A stretch of DNA of 64,000 nucleotides from an uncultured Lachnospiraceae bacterium (GTDB taxonomy: Bacteria; Bacillota; Clostridia; Lachnospirales; Lachnospiraceae): assembly GCA_945868435.1 (NCBI GenBank), contig CAMBLG010000012.1, positions 1-64,000 of the forward strand. Reading direction: 5' to 3'. A program made the position numbers and the translations under genes. The notes beneath the pieces were generated by a model. It was not told where the DNA came from. It searched no databases and was given only the letters and a program-made list of their open reading frames with translations. Position 1 is the first letter of the stretch, and every line of letters starts with the position of its first letter. Positions 15,160 to 25,004 of the stretch are shown here, piece by piece.

Positions 15160-17430
15160 TTAAGCTTTTTCTTTTGGCTTCTTGATCTTGTTTAGCTTCG
15201 CATTGATGGCAAGCATATCTTCCTTGGTCAGCTTGACATCCACGCCGGCAGTTCCAAGCATGGAAAGAATTCTCTTTACCGTGAATCCGTTCATCATCTT
15301 CATCATATCGGCGCTCACTTCAAAGCCTGCTGCGCCCCCCTTCTTGTCAGCGGATTTCATGAATTTCATCATCATCTCGCCCAGGAACATCTTGCCCTTG
15401 AAGGTAGACATGATGTCTCCCAGCTTATCGTTGATACAGAAATATCCTTCCGGCTGCTCGATCTCAAACCAGTTGATGACATCACCGGTCTCCTTCATGC
15501 GGTAGTCCTCATTGAACTTGTCCACCTTGCGGATCTTGCTTTCATCGCTTAAGTGCCCTGCTTTTGCCACCAGCGTGCTCTCCCCTGCATTCGGAACATC
15601 AAAGTAGAAGAAATGTACATCGCTGGTCTGCTTTCCGAGGCTTTCTCCATTGACAAACAGCTCCACCTCCGGCTGATTGGAGTAGACCGTCACCTTCGTG
15701 GTGTCCTCTACACGGTCTACATAGCGCTTTCCGCAGATGTGGACAAACGGCTCATCAGACAGCCATGCCTTGTATGCATAGAAGGAGTCCTTCTTATACT
15801 TTCTGTCAAAAGTTACAAGCCCCTTGTGGTTCATGCCGTCCTCGCCGCCTTCCGCTCTCGCATCAGCCGCGAAATCAAACATATTCCATACATGGGTTGC
15901 CCAGATAAAATCTCTGGTATACAACTGCTTGATCAGTTCCTCATGATAGTATGCCTGATATTCTTCTGTATAATCTCCCTGTTCCGGATTGGAGGTGTGC
16001 CAGTTTAACGCCTCACAGCCGTACTCACTCATACCAATCGCTCTGTTTGGATACTTCTTGTGGAAGTTATCGAAAAACTCGCCATTCATGGATGTATCCC
16101 CACCATACCATCCAAAATAGTGATTGTAAGAAATCACATCCGGAATTTTCAAATACTCGGAATCGATGCTGCACATGGACACAACTGCCACTGTTGTCAG
16201 TCTGGTCGAATCCATCTCATGGCACAGGTCATTTAAGATCTTGTGGTTCTCGATCAGATCCGGATCGTCCTCTCCATGCATGGTAATCTCGTTGGAAAGT
16301 CCCCATACAACGATACATGGATGATTGTAGTTCTGTGTGATCAGTTCCTTCATCTGAGAAATAGTGTTCTCTCTTCCGCCCGGCATATGCTTTGAGATAT
16401 ATGGGATCTCAGCCCAGATAACCAGGCCCTTCTCATCACACAGATCATAGAAATACTGATCGTGCTGATAATGTGCAAGGCGGATGGTGTTGGCTCCCAT
16501 CTCCAGGATCAGGTCGATATCCTCCTCATGATCCTTGTGGGTCAAAGCATTACCGATCTTCGGTCTGTCCTGATGACGGGACACGCCGTGCAGCGGATAA
16601 CGCTCCCCATTTAAGATAAAGCCCTTCTCCGGATCGATCTCGAAGCTTCTGCATCCAAAACGCACACTTCTTTCGTCCACAACGTTCCCTGCATGCTTGA
16701 GGCTTATCTGCGCAGTGTACAGATGCGGATCCTTGCGTCCGTTCCACAAATGTACATTGGAAATTGTAAAATTCACCTTCGTTGTATCAGCAGAAACCGT
16801 CTGTTTTGCAATCTCCTGTCCTTCATCTGTGATCACAAACTCCAGCTCATCCGTATCTTTTGTTCCGGTAACAAAGACCTCAACCGCAACCTCTGCATCC
16901 GCTCCCTTGACCACCGGTGTCACCGATACTGCCGGACCACCATAATAGTCCAGATCAAAATGCGCTTCGCTTACGGAAATCACATTTACGTTTCGATACA
17001 GACCTCCGTAGAAGGTGAAGTCTGCCATCTGCGGATACACATGGTCATTTGGCGCGTTGTCCACTGCCACAACAATCTCATTCTCTTCTGCAAGAAAATC
17101 CGTAATATTGACTCTCCAGGTAGAATAACCGCCATCGTGACTGCCGGCCTTCTTGCCGTTGACATAGAGCGTTGCACTGGAATTGGCTCCCTCGAATTCC
17201 ATATACACGATGGGCTCGCTGCCAAATTCCTCACGCTTCATTGTCTTCGCATAGTAACAGGTTCCGCGGTAATAATCGTTGCCGCCATCCTGCCCGTCAA
17301 TTCCGTTCCATGTATGCGGAAGGTCAAGTGCTTCCCAATTGCCACCATTCAATATGGATGAACCCTCTGCAACAGAAACCGCATCTTTCGTAAATTTCCA
17401 GGAAACATTGATATTACTCTTTGTCGCCAT
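15160..17430 (-). CDS. Glycoside hydrolase family 2 (beta-galactosidase-like)
   Basis: 756 residues. The N-terminal sugar-binding jelly roll opens with WKFTKDAVSVAEG and LDLPHTWNGIDGQ, then comes an Ig-like domain and the TIM barrel. The acid/base glutamate is E381 in VVWGLSNEI and the nucleophile is E469 in MSEYGCEA. The usual RLAHYQHD and WAEIPY barrel motifs are present. A C-terminal extension of ~180 residues includes a DUF4982-like domain and a helical tail ending KKPKEKA. It has no signal peptide, so it is cytoplasmic and acts on imported sugars. It is the first gene of an operon with the GPH symporter, divergent from an AraC regulator. The beta-galactosidase label is by family; beta-glucuronidase or others are possible. 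Confidence 0.88.
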   Translation of the reverse strand: MATKSNINVSWKFTKDAVSVAEGSSILNGGNWEALDLPHTWNGIDGQDGGNDYYRGTCYYAKTMKREEFGSEPIVYMEFEGANSSATLYVNGKKAGSHDGGYSTWRVNITDFLAEENEIVVAVDNAPNDHVYPQMADFTFYGGLYRNVNVISVSEAHFDLDYYGGPAVSVTPVVKGADAEVAVEVFVTGTKDTDELEFVITDEGQEIAKQTVSADTTKVNFTISNVHLWNGRKDPHLYTAQISLKHAGNVVDERSVRFGCRSFEIDPEKGFILNGERYPLHGVSRHQDRPKIGNALTHKDHEEDIDLILEMGANTIRLAHYQHDQYFYDLCDEKGLVIWAEIPYISKHMPGGRENTISQMKELITQNYNHPCIVVWGLSNEITMHGEDDPDLIENHKILNDLCHEMDSTRLTTVAVVSMCSIDSEYLKIPDVISYNHYFGWYGGDTSMNGEFFDNFHKKYPNRAIGMSEYGCEALNWHTSNPEQGDYTEEYQAYYHEELIKQLYTRDFIWATHVWNMFDFAADARAEGGEDGMNHKGLVTFDRKYKKDSFYAYKAWLSDEPFVHICGKRYVDRVEDTTKVTVYSNQPEVELFVNGESLGKQTSDVHFFYFDVPNAGESTLVAKAGHLSDESKIRKVDKFNEDYRMKETGDVINWFEIEQPEGYFCINDKLGDIMSTFKGKMFLGEMMMKFMKSADKKGGAAGFEVSADMMKMMNGFTVKRILSMLGTAGVDVKLTKEDMLAINAKLNKIKKPKEKA

Positions 17431-17485
17431 AAGATACCTCCTTCATTCGCTGAACTACAGCAAAATTTCGCTTTTCATGCATTAC

Positions 17486-17529
17486 ATTATAACAACCTTG
17501 GGCATAGTACTCTTGTTGAGAATTTGTTG
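17486..17529 (-). promoter_or_regulatory. GH2 operon promoter with candidate AraC direct repeats
   Basis: On the minus strand TATAAT (17486-17491) has only a weak -35. Immediately upstream, TTGTTGA on the plus strand occurs twice, at 17513 and 17524, exactly 11 bases apart. One helical turn between direct half-sites next to a poor -35 fits activation by an AraC-type regulator such as the divergent gene. Confidence 0.5.
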
Positions 17530-17598
17530 AACTTGTACTATCTTTGTGCTATTTTATTAAAATTTTTTCTAAATCTTGGATAAAAAGGGAGGATTAGG

Positions 17599-18819
17599 AT
17601 GGCATTACCGAAAATATCCGTAACAGATTTTTTTCCAATCATCAAGCAGACCATGTTAGATGCATACAAAGTAGACTCGATTCTGATGCAGTACCCCTAC
17701 TCCGGCTTTGAGCGGCTGGATATGGGAATCCGGAAAATGGTATGGGGCAGCTATTCCACTACCACGCCCATCTTCTCTCTCTCAGAGGAAGCTCCCTATC
17801 AGATTCTTGTTCTGGAGAGTTCCCTTGCTTTTTACAATATTATTGTGTGCGTATCGGAGAAGAAAAATCCGGATATGATTGCTTTTATGCCTTTTCTTAC
17901 AGAACCACTCTCATCGGCAGGCGTCAGCAAAATTATGAAAGGAAACGGAATTGCAATGGAGCATGCAAGCGATATGCAACGGTTCTATCTGAATCTTCCC
18001 ATTGTGCCGCTCAATGATTTTATTCTGACCTTTACGCATTTGATCACTGCCTTTTTGCCAGACTTTGTGTCAAACCACATCGAGTATATCAGCTACTCCG
18101 GTGAAAAGCATGAACTCAACCCAAGTGATGCACGTTTCACCCAATTTAATACGGATTACATTGCGAATCTAATTCATCATTTGACAGACTGCACGAAAGC
18201 GATCTGCTCCGGCAATCAGGCGATTGCTACCGAGAGTATGAAGTCCCTCATGGACTGTGCTGCATCTTTTACATCCGGTCCGCTTACACAGACCCGGCAA
18301 TGGCTGACTTATCTCAATATTTTCATCTCTTCTGCCATGTTTGAGACCGCGGTGCATCCGTACTACACCTTTCAACAGCTGCAGGCCTTTGAGATGAAGA
18401 TAAACGAGGCCGGCTCCATGGCAAAGCTACACCATCTTCCCTTTGACATGGCGAGAAAATACAGTATGCTTGCAAAAAATTACACCTATGGAAAATATTC
18501 TTATCTGATACGAAATGTCATCAACTACATTGATCAGCACCTTGCCACAGAGCTTTCTCTGTCGGTGCTTGCAGAAGTGTTTGACAAGAATGCATCCTAC
18601 CTGTCCAATGCATTCAAAAAAGAAGTGGGGGATACACTGACCGAGTACATCAACAAGGCCCGGATTCAGGCTTCCCTGCGCTATTTTAATATGACAAATA
18701 TGAGAGTTGCAGACGTGGCCGACGCCGTCGGAATCTCCGACTTTGGCTACTTTTCCAAGCTGTTCAAAAAGCACGTCGGCGTCAGCCCGCGGGAATACAA
18801 AAAAATGTTGGATAAATAA
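17599..18819 (+). CDS. AraC-family transcriptional regulator
   Basis: 406 residues, with GGGAGG 6 bases before the ATG. The C-terminal ~100 residues form the double helix-turn-helix of the AraC family. They include LSLSVLAEVFDKNASYLSNAFKKEVGDTLTEYI and the signature MRVADVADAVGISDFGYFSKLFKKHVGVSPREYK. The N-terminal ~300 residues are a sensory part without an obvious AraC cupin. They are longer than in sugar-sensing AraC proteins and resemble those of other Lachnospiraceae regulators. Divergent orientation and a shared 168-base intergenic region make it the likely activator of the GH2/symporter operon in response to its substrate. Confidence 0.85.
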   Translation: MALPKISVTDFFPIIKQTMLDAYKVDSILMQYPYSGFERLDMGIRKMVWGSYSTTTPIFSLSEEAPYQILVLESSLAFYNIIVCVSEKKNPDMIAFMPFLTEPLSSAGVSKIMKGNGIAMEHASDMQRFYLNLPIVPLNDFILTFTHLITAFLPDFVSNHIEYISYSGEKHELNPSDARFTQFNTDYIANLIHHLTDCTKAICSGNQAIATESMKSLMDCAASFTSGPLTQTRQWLTYLNIFISSAMFETAVHPYYTFQQLQAFEMKINEAGSMAKLHHLPFDMARKYSMLAKNYTYGKYSYLIRNVINYIDQHLATELSLSVLAEVFDKNASYLSNAFKKEVGDTLTEYINKARIQASLRYFNMTNMRVADVADAVGISDFGYFSKLFKKHVGVSPREYKKMLDK

Positions 18820-18838
18820 GGGGACAAGCCCCATTCTA

Positions 18839-21511
18839 CTACAAATACTTTTCTTCAAACTCCCCAAGCCGCATAGGCTTGCCAAAATAATATCCCTGAA
18901 TCATGCCGACATTCATGTGGCAGATCGCATCCAGCTGCTTGACGGTTTCCACGCCCTCCACACACACCTTCACACCAATGGTGGATGCCAGTTCTGACAC
19001 CATCTTGACAAAGGCATCGGAGAAATCATCATCACCCAGGTGTTCAATGAAGCAGCGGTCAATCTTAATGACATCTAAAGGCATCTCCCTAATATGGTTC
19101 AGGGAAGAATAGCCGGTACCAAAATCGTCCAAGGCCACCTTGACACCCAGACTCTTAATCTCACTGAGAATCTTCTTCATACGATCCATGTCATTGATTG
19201 CCAGACTCTCTGTCACTTCCAGCGTCAGATTCCGCGGATTAATTCTCGTCTCCTGCAGAACATTGCGGATTTTCTTCACGATATCGTTCTGCAACAGCTG
19301 CACAACAGACAGATTGACATTCACCTTGTAATTGGGATGTCCCATATCATTCCAGTATTTGCAGCGTTTTGCAGCTTTTCTGAGCACATACTCTCCGATT
19401 GGATTGATCAGTCCCAGATACTCCGCCAACGGAATAAAATCCCCCGGACAGATAAATCCCATTACACTGGAATTCCAGCGAACCAGCGCCTCCGCACCGC
19501 AGCACGGCATTCCCTCTGCGGTCACATCGATGATCGGCTGATAGTACACTTCGAATTCACTGCAGGCATTCATGGCTGCCGAGCGCATATTTTTCTCCAG
19601 ATCCAGCCTTTGATGCGCAGACTGTTCATCCTTGTCATTGAAATACTCGATCCGGTTCTTCCCATGATGCTTAGCCGCAAGAAGTGCCATATCTGCCTTG
19701 CGGATCAAATCCTCCACGGTATTGCCGTCGGACGGGAAGCAGACAATTCCCATACTCATGGTACAGTAATAGTCCTCTCCCTTTAAGAACCACGGATTGG
19801 AGAATATGGAAGTCACATCCCGCACGATGCGGTCCATCTCCGGATACACGGAGTCCGGAACAATAATGATAAACTCATCCCCTCCCATGCGGTAACAGCT
19901 TTTCTCCACACCTTCCACACGCTGAAGACAGTGGGAGATTGCCTTTAACAGCACATCCCCGTACTGGTGTCCCAATCCGTCATTGATATGTTTAAAGTCA
20001 TCCAGATCCAGGTACAAAAGCGCTCCTTCTCCCTGCACCTCCTGCGCCTTGGCAATATATTTGCCCAGATCCTGCTCACAGCGCATACGATTCAAAAGTC
20101 CCGTAAGAAAATCATTATTTGCCTGAGTCTCGATCTCTTTCTGATAAATCTTCTTATCTGTAATATCGTAGAGCGTACACAGACTCACTTCCCGTCCATC
20201 AACCCAGCTGATTGTGGTCTTGCTCACATCCAGCCAGCGGTCCTCCTCAACGGAATAGATTTCCTCATAATAATGGGTTCGCGCCATCTCCTTTTCCGAG
20301 AACAACAGCTCATCCAGGTGTCCCGCCTCGATACTGTTGGCAAACAACTCCTTGAACTTCTGATTGGTGTACAGAAGGTTACGGTTCTTGTAATCAGCCA
20401 CATAAATTCCGCATCCTGCGTTCTCCAGAATTGCCTCCAAAGATGCATAGGAACTGGCCAGAGAATTCTTTGCGATCCGCTTTGACAGAATACTCTGTAC
20501 CACGCGCTTGACATCATTGATAAACTTGATATCATGAGCTTCCCACTCCCGCACGCGCTCCGTCTCAAAAAAGCACAGATACATGAGTGTTTTGCCGTTC
20601 ACCTCCACCGGCTGACACACGGCTGCCGACATATGGTAAGCGGTCAAAAAGCGTTCAAACGCCTCCGGTCTCAGCGAAGAAGTCGATATCATATACGACT
20701 TCCCATCGAAAAATGGAATCTCCTCCACCGTCTTCTGTCCAAACTTCGTCATCAGGGAATCGTTGGGATCCGCAACATATTCGCAGATCATATCTACAAG
20801 ATCTTCATCCTTGTTTTTGCGGAGCAGAAAACCTCCCGCCAGACCAAGACTCTCACAGGTCTCTTCCAGTACAGACTCGACCAGCTTTCCAAAGGCATTG
20901 TCAGATTCCAACATCCGCACCACCTCCGTCATAGCTTCGGAACGATGCAGTTCCTTCTCAATTGCTTCCTCCGACTCCACGCTTTTGCGCATTGCCTCCT
21001 GTGCAATGAGCTCACTGAATTTGACTGCAAAAAGCTGCTTGGAGAGCATCTCCAAAAATTCTACGGAACGATAGAAACGATCCTCCGTCGTGCGCATGAC
21101 ATACGGTGGAAGTTCATCCCCCTCTCCCAGCTTTTCCTCTAAAATCGCGATGACGATCCAGATAACCTCTGTCTTCCCCTCGATCCGGGTAGACACACCA
21201 CAAAGCTTTACAAAGGAATCATCCACCTGCAATTCCTGCATACTCTCTACCGTGTCCGATTCCATACGCCGGACAAGCCGCATGTAGTCCGTCTTATCCA
21301 CAAGACCATGGATATAGGCAAGCTCCTCCTTTGTTCCATAGGCCTTCGTGATAACCCCCTCTTCCCTTCCCAGACAGGAAAGATACATGTGATTGGCACG
21401 GCAAAAATGATCCTGCAGCTGCTGCAGCAGATTCGTATCGATCAGCCCACTTGCAAAATTGTCATCATCTTCCGCGTATAATTGTCTCTGGTCAACCGTA
21501 TCGTTAGCCAT
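18839..21511 (-). CDS. PocR/GAF/PAS sensor with GGDEF and EAL domains
   Basis: 890 residues. The N-terminus (LIDTNLLQQLQDHFCRANHMYLSC) resembles a PocR ligand-binding domain. A GAF-like region lies at about residues 200-350 and a PAS-like domain at about 365-450. The diguanylate cyclase domain has an intact GGDEF at 543-547 (YRMGGDEFIIIV), and the phosphodiesterase domain has EAL at 674-676. The DDFGTGYSSL, KIDRCFIEHL and VEGVET motifs are preserved, so both activities are possible. The RxxD inhibitory site before GGDEF is not seen. There are no membrane segments, so it is a soluble c-di-GMP switch for an intracellular signal. It ends 19 bases from the convergent AraC gene and follows the methyltransferase gene by 4 bases. 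Confidence 0.88.
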   Translation of the reverse strand: MANDTVDQRQLYAEDDDNFASGLIDTNLLQQLQDHFCRANHMYLSCLGREEGVITKAYGTKEELAYIHGLVDKTDYMRLVRRMESDTVESMQELQVDDSFVKLCGVSTRIEGKTEVIWIVIAILEEKLGEGDELPPYVMRTTEDRFYRSVEFLEMLSKQLFAVKFSELIAQEAMRKSVESEEAIEKELHRSEAMTEVVRMLESDNAFGKLVESVLEETCESLGLAGGFLLRKNKDEDLVDMICEYVADPNDSLMTKFGQKTVEEIPFFDGKSYMISTSSLRPEAFERFLTAYHMSAAVCQPVEVNGKTLMYLCFFETERVREWEAHDIKFINDVKRVVQSILSKRIAKNSLASSYASLEAILENAGCGIYVADYKNRNLLYTNQKFKELFANSIEAGHLDELLFSEKEMARTHYYEEIYSVEEDRWLDVSKTTISWVDGREVSLCTLYDITDKKIYQKEIETQANNDFLTGLLNRMRCEQDLGKYIAKAQEVQGEGALLYLDLDDFKHINDGLGHQYGDVLLKAISHCLQRVEGVEKSCYRMGGDEFIIIVPDSVYPEMDRIVRDVTSIFSNPWFLKGEDYYCTMSMGIVCFPSDGNTVEDLIRKADMALLAAKHHGKNRIEYFNDKDEQSAHQRLDLEKNMRSAAMNACSEFEVYYQPIIDVTAEGMPCCGAEALVRWNSSVMGFICPGDFIPLAEYLGLINPIGEYVLRKAAKRCKYWNDMGHPNYKVNVNLSVVQLLQNDIVKKIRNVLQETRINPRNLTLEVTESLAINDMDRMKKILSEIKSLGVKVALDDFGTGYSSLNHIREMPLDVIKIDRCFIEHLGDDDFSDAFVKMVSELASTIGVKVCVEGVETVKQLDAICHMNVGMIQGYYFGKPMRLGEFEEKYL

Positions 21512-21515
21512 GTTG

Positions 21516-22988
21516 TTACCTCTTTACTCCCATAATTAATAAATAAAACCCCGTTTTGCTCTGCATGCAGGTCTCCTGCAAAAGCCGATACTCCGGATGC
21601 AGCCTGAGCTGCTTCTTCACAAATCCCACCTCATTGGTATACATGACGATAGTTGCTTCCCGATCCAGAATCTCCAATGACTTTGAAAAAAAGTCCGCAT
21701 ACAGCCGGTCCATCTCTTCTTTTGTCTTCTTTCCTCGAAGCGGCATGTTCGTGATGATCTCATCAAACTTGTAATCATGCCGGAAATCAAAATAATCCCG
21801 ATGTATGAAATGAATCACACAGCCAGCCAGCTGCGCATTCTGTCGTCCCAGCTCAATTGCCTCCCCAAAGATATCGGTTGCATACATCTCGCGGGCAGGC
21901 ACCTCTTTATTCCGCTCAATCAGCATGGTCCCGACTCCACAGAACGGATCCATAATCTGTGCTTCTTCTTTCAGATAGGGCCTCGCCATCTGAACGATCA
22001 GCGCCGCCGTGGACGGATGAATGGATGCTGAGATTGCATGCTTCCTGTAATCAAATCGATGATCCGGCAACGTATAGAACTTAAGGCTCGGAAAAAACCG
22101 CCCCTCCCGGTTCTCAATCAGCCTCAGTTCCACCTCGTAGTCTCTCGGCGAATTGATCAGTTCTCCTGCCGACAGCCGCTCCAACTCTGCTCCGAGTCTT
22201 CTCGTAAAGGTACTGCGTTCCTCTAACGTGCGTGTGCCTTTGCACTCCACCCGGAAATAAAAACTTCCCTCTTCTTTATGATACTTCCGACACAACGACT
22301 GCATCCAGGGGGCAATTTCCTCTGCCGCCTTTACCGGCTCCGCCGGCACAAAACTCCGCTCACCCATGGGAAACAACATCTCCCGGTATGTTCTCACCTG
22401 AAGCAGCGCCCCAAGATCATCCGCGCGCACCAACACACCAAGGGGGTGCATGGTTCCATGCTCCACCATCCGACGCACGACTTCCCGATGGTTGCGGTTC
22501 GTCACAAGCAGAACCTGATTGTCCGTCTGCGTAAGGTCAAAGCTGTGACGGACAATTCCGTCATACCGTATCAATATATTACGCAGCGCCCGAAGTTCTT
22601 CCGCAATATGCTTGCGGTTCTCCACAGTGGGAACCGCTTGTCCCAGCCGTGTAAGATGCTGCCGCAGTCCCTCCAGAAATGGCTCTGCATTCAGCTTCTC
22701 CAGAGCCTCCAGATAGGCTCCCCTGACAAAAAGCGTCTGTTCCTTTTCGTATCCCTCATACAACGCAGCAGCCGCATTCTGGTATCCGATATCACCCAAA
22801 AGAAGTGCCGCGTTTTTACGTGTTTTTGCGTCCACATGCGACAGGAAGTTCAAAAATATGTCCTCCCTGTCTGCAATCCACTCCTTCAATTTGGATGCAT
22901 CTGCCCCATCTTTCAAGCTCTGCCGCAGCGCACTCAAATTCTGCCGCACATTCTTCTGTTCCAGTAATTCGTTTAAAATCGTCTCCAA
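21516..22988 (-). CDS. THUMP-type RNA methyltransferase with HEAT-like N-terminus
   Basis: 490 residues. The first ~130 are helical HEAT-like repeats (FLSHVDAKTRKNAALLLGDIGYQNAAAALYEGY). A THUMP-like RNA-binding region follows (YFRVECKGTRTLEERSTFTRRLGAELERLS). The C-terminal Rossmann domain carries DPFCGVGT at 347-354 (SAM binding) and NMP at 414-416 in place of the (D/N)PPY active-site motif. It resembles RlmKL-N and Trm14/TrmG10-type guanosine-N2 methyltransferases; the exact RNA target is unknown. It starts at TTG (22988) with AGGAG 7 bases upstream, and the next gene begins 4 bases after its stop, so the two are cotranscribed. Confidence 0.78.
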   Translation of the reverse strand: METILNELLEQKNVRQNLSALRQSLKDGADASKLKEWIADREDIFLNFLSHVDAKTRKNAALLLGDIGYQNAAAALYEGYEKEQTLFVRGAYLEALEKLNAEPFLEGLRQHLTRLGQAVPTVENRKHIAEELRALRNILIRYDGIVRHSFDLTQTDNQVLLVTNRNHREVVRRMVEHGTMHPLGVLVRADDLGALLQVRTYREMLFPMGERSFVPAEPVKAAEEIAPWMQSLCRKYHKEEGSFYFRVECKGTRTLEERSTFTRRLGAELERLSAGELINSPRDYEVELRLIENREGRFFPSLKFYTLPDHRFDYRKHAISASIHPSTAALIVQMARPYLKEEAQIMDPFCGVGTMLIERNKEVPAREMYATDIFGEAIELGRQNAQLAGCVIHFIHRDYFDFRHDYKFDEIITNMPLRGKKTKEEMDRLYADFFSKSLEILDREATIVMYTNEVGFVKKQLRLHPEYRLLQETCMQSKTGFYLLIMGVKR

Positions 22989-23053
22989 TTAGCAGCTCCT
23001 TCTCGTTTTGTTCCCCTTTATTGTAGTGTATTTCACTTTTTTTGACAAGGTGC

Positions 23054-23776
23054 TTACTTCGACTTTTCTTGTCCATTTTTGTCGATATAGTCAACCAAAT
23101 TCGACTTGAAGGCTCTCCATGAGCTCTCATGCTCCACATAATACTTCGGACAGTTCTTGCCGGTGACATCATAATGTCGGATCACCGCATCCACGTCCAG
23201 ATCGTACTGCCCCATCAGCCATGCAGTCAATTCCACTAGAGACTGATACGTGTCCGGATTAAAACGCCCCGACTCATCCTCAATACAGCACTCGATGGAA
23301 ATGGTGTCCGCATTGCGGTCATTGGAAGCATAGGCAATCTCGTTACATGGAATGCACTGAACAATTTCCCCCTCAAGCCCTATGATAAAATGGCTGCTGG
23401 CAGAAGTTTCCCCGGTTTCCGCCAGTCCGGCAAAATATTCACGGTTCTGCAAAGCGGTCGTCCCGGGATTGGCCGTATAATGAATGACTATGCCGTTGAC
23501 CTCGGAAAGAGCCGTTCCCGGTCTTGAATATTTATTGACTGGCAATAACTCTACATCCAGTTCCGGTCTTTCTGCGATATACTTTTCATCCGTAACGGAC
23601 ACATCCTCAGCCACAGTCTTCTCCGCTTTCTTTGACTTACCAATCAGCACCGCAATTCCCAGCAGAAGTACCAGTACGATTGCCGCACAAAGTATAATTC
23701 TGCTCCGAAGTTGGCGTATCCGTTTGTTTTTGCTTTCAATCATCCGCGCTCTTCTTGCGCGTTCCTCTTCTGTCAT
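23054..23776 (-). CDS. Membrane-anchored N-acetylmuramoyl-L-alanine amidase
   Basis: 240 residues from the ATG at 23776 (GGGGGA upstream). Earlier in-frame ATGs lie inside the ilvE terminator hairpin and are unlikely. A basic cytoplasmic tail and one membrane helix (IILCAAIVLVLLLGIAVLI) precede an extracytoplasmic Amidase_2 domain. The zinc ligands are the His of IVIHYTA, the His of VIRHYDVTGK and the Cys of NCPKYY, with the usual TISIECC strand. The enzyme cuts the bond between N-acetylmuramate and the stem peptide of peptidoglycan. A single-pass anchor suggests a housekeeping role in wall turnover or sporulation rather than a phage endolysin. Confidence 0.85.
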   Translation of the reverse strand: MTEEERARRARMIESKNKRIRQLRSRIILCAAIVLVLLLGIAVLIGKSKKAEKTVAEDVSVTDEKYIAERPELDVELLPVNKYSRPGTALSEVNGIVIHYTANPGTTALQNREYFAGLAETGETSASSHFIIGLEGEIVQCIPCNEIAYASNDRNADTISIECCIEDESGRFNPDTYQSLVELTAWLMGQYDLDVDAVIRHYDVTGKNCPKYYVEHESSWRAFKSNLVDYIDKNGQEKSK

Positions 23777-23796
23777 AGCATCCCCCATAGACATAC

Positions 23797-23828
23797 CAAA
23801 ATCGCCATGCAATGTCTTGCATGGCGAT
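23797..23828 (-). terminator. Terminator of ilvE
   Basis: A perfect 12-bp stem (ATCGCCATGCAA and its complement) with a 4-base loop, followed on the minus strand by TTTT, 15 bases after the ilvE stop. Confidence 0.75.
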
Positions 23829-23843
23829 CATTCTCACGCTTCA

Positions 23844-24869
23844 TTATAATATTTTATGAACCCAGCCTTCCGGTCCTTCGATGGTTCCCATCTGGATACC
23901 GGTCAAGGTATCATAAAGCTTCTTGGTAACCGGTCCCATCTCATCCATTCCGCTCGGGAAGCAGATCTCCTTACCATGGTCGTTGATCTTGCCAACCGGA
24001 GAGATAACAGCCGCTGTACCGCAAAGACCACACTCCGCGAAATCCGAAACCTCTGAGAAGAGAACCTCTCTGTGCTCAACGGTCAGTCCCAGATACTTCT
24101 CCGCAACCACCATAAGAGATCTTCTTGTGATGGAAGGTAAGATGCTGTCGGACTTCGGTGTGACGAACTTGCCATCCTTTGTAATAAAGATAAAGTTTGC
24201 TCCGCCGGTCTCCTCAACCTTGCTTCTGGTTGCCGGATCCAAGTACATATTCTCATCGAATCCCTTATTGTGGGCATCCACGATAGCATGAAGACTCATG
24301 GCGTAATTCAATCCCGCCTTGATATGACCGGTTCCGTGTGGTGCTGCACGGTCAAAATCAGACACACGGATGGTAAGTGGCTTTGCACCACCCTTAAAGT
24401 ACGGTCCTACCGGTGTAACAAAGATACGGAACTCATACTCTACTGCCGGCTTAACACCGATAACGGAATTCGTCGCGATCATAAACGGACGGATGTAAAG
24501 CGTTGCACCGGAACCGTATGGCGGAACCCATGCCTCATTGGCCTTAACGACCTTCTCCACAGCTTCCACGAAACGATCCTCCGGGAACACCGGCATCTCC
24601 AGGCGCTCACAGGAATCCTTCATACGCGCTGCGTTCAGATCCGGGCGGAAGCATACGATATGTCCGTCCTCTGTTGTATATGCTTTCAGTCCCTCAAAAC
24701 ATGACTGGGAGTACTGGAATACACCGGCACACTCATTCAACGTGATGGTTGCATCCGTCGTAATCTCTCCGTCATCCCATTTGCCATCCTTAAATTTGGA
24801 AACATAGCGATAATCTGCAACTACATATCCAAATCCAAGATTGGCCCAATCAAGATTTTTTTTCTCCAT
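23844..24869 (-). CDS. ilvE: Branched-chain amino-acid aminotransferase
   Basis: 341 residues from MEKKNLDWANLGF (AGGAAAAG upstream), the length of group-II branched-chain aminotransferases. The PLP lysine is K184 in GHIKAGLNYAMSL. Other family motifs are FEGLKAY, RPDLNAARM, YLDPATRSKVEETGGAN (phosphate-binding loop) and ECGLCGTAAVISPV. It transfers the amino group between glutamate and the keto acids of leucine, isoleucine and valine, the last step of their synthesis. It appears monocistronic, with its own terminator; I see no T-box leader in the 135 bases before it. Confidence 0.95.
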   Translation of the reverse strand: MEKKNLDWANLGFGYVVADYRYVSKFKDGKWDDGEITTDATITLNECAGVFQYSQSCFEGLKAYTTEDGHIVCFRPDLNAARMKDSCERLEMPVFPEDRFVEAVEKVVKANEAWVPPYGSGATLYIRPFMIATNSVIGVKPAVEYEFRIFVTPVGPYFKGGAKPLTIRVSDFDRAAPHGTGHIKAGLNYAMSLHAIVDAHNKGFDENMYLDPATRSKVEETGGANFIFITKDGKFVTPKSDSILPSITRRSLMVVAEKYLGLTVEHREVLFSEVSDFAECGLCGTAAVISPVGKINDHGKEICFPSGMDEMGPVTKKLYDTLTGIQMGTIEGPEGWVHKIL

Positions 24870-25004
24870 TTTCTTTTCCTCCACTCTCCGAACATCCGTC
24901 CATGAAACCATGTCACGAACTGTTCTTCCAATTATTTGACACAATTTTAGTACAATCCGGCCTGTTTGTCCATAAGGCAGAGGCGAATTTAATATTGCAA
25001 ATAT

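Noticed and set aside
24870-25004. T-box leader of ilvE
   Set aside because: The gap is too short and lacks the T-box sequence and a specifier stem.
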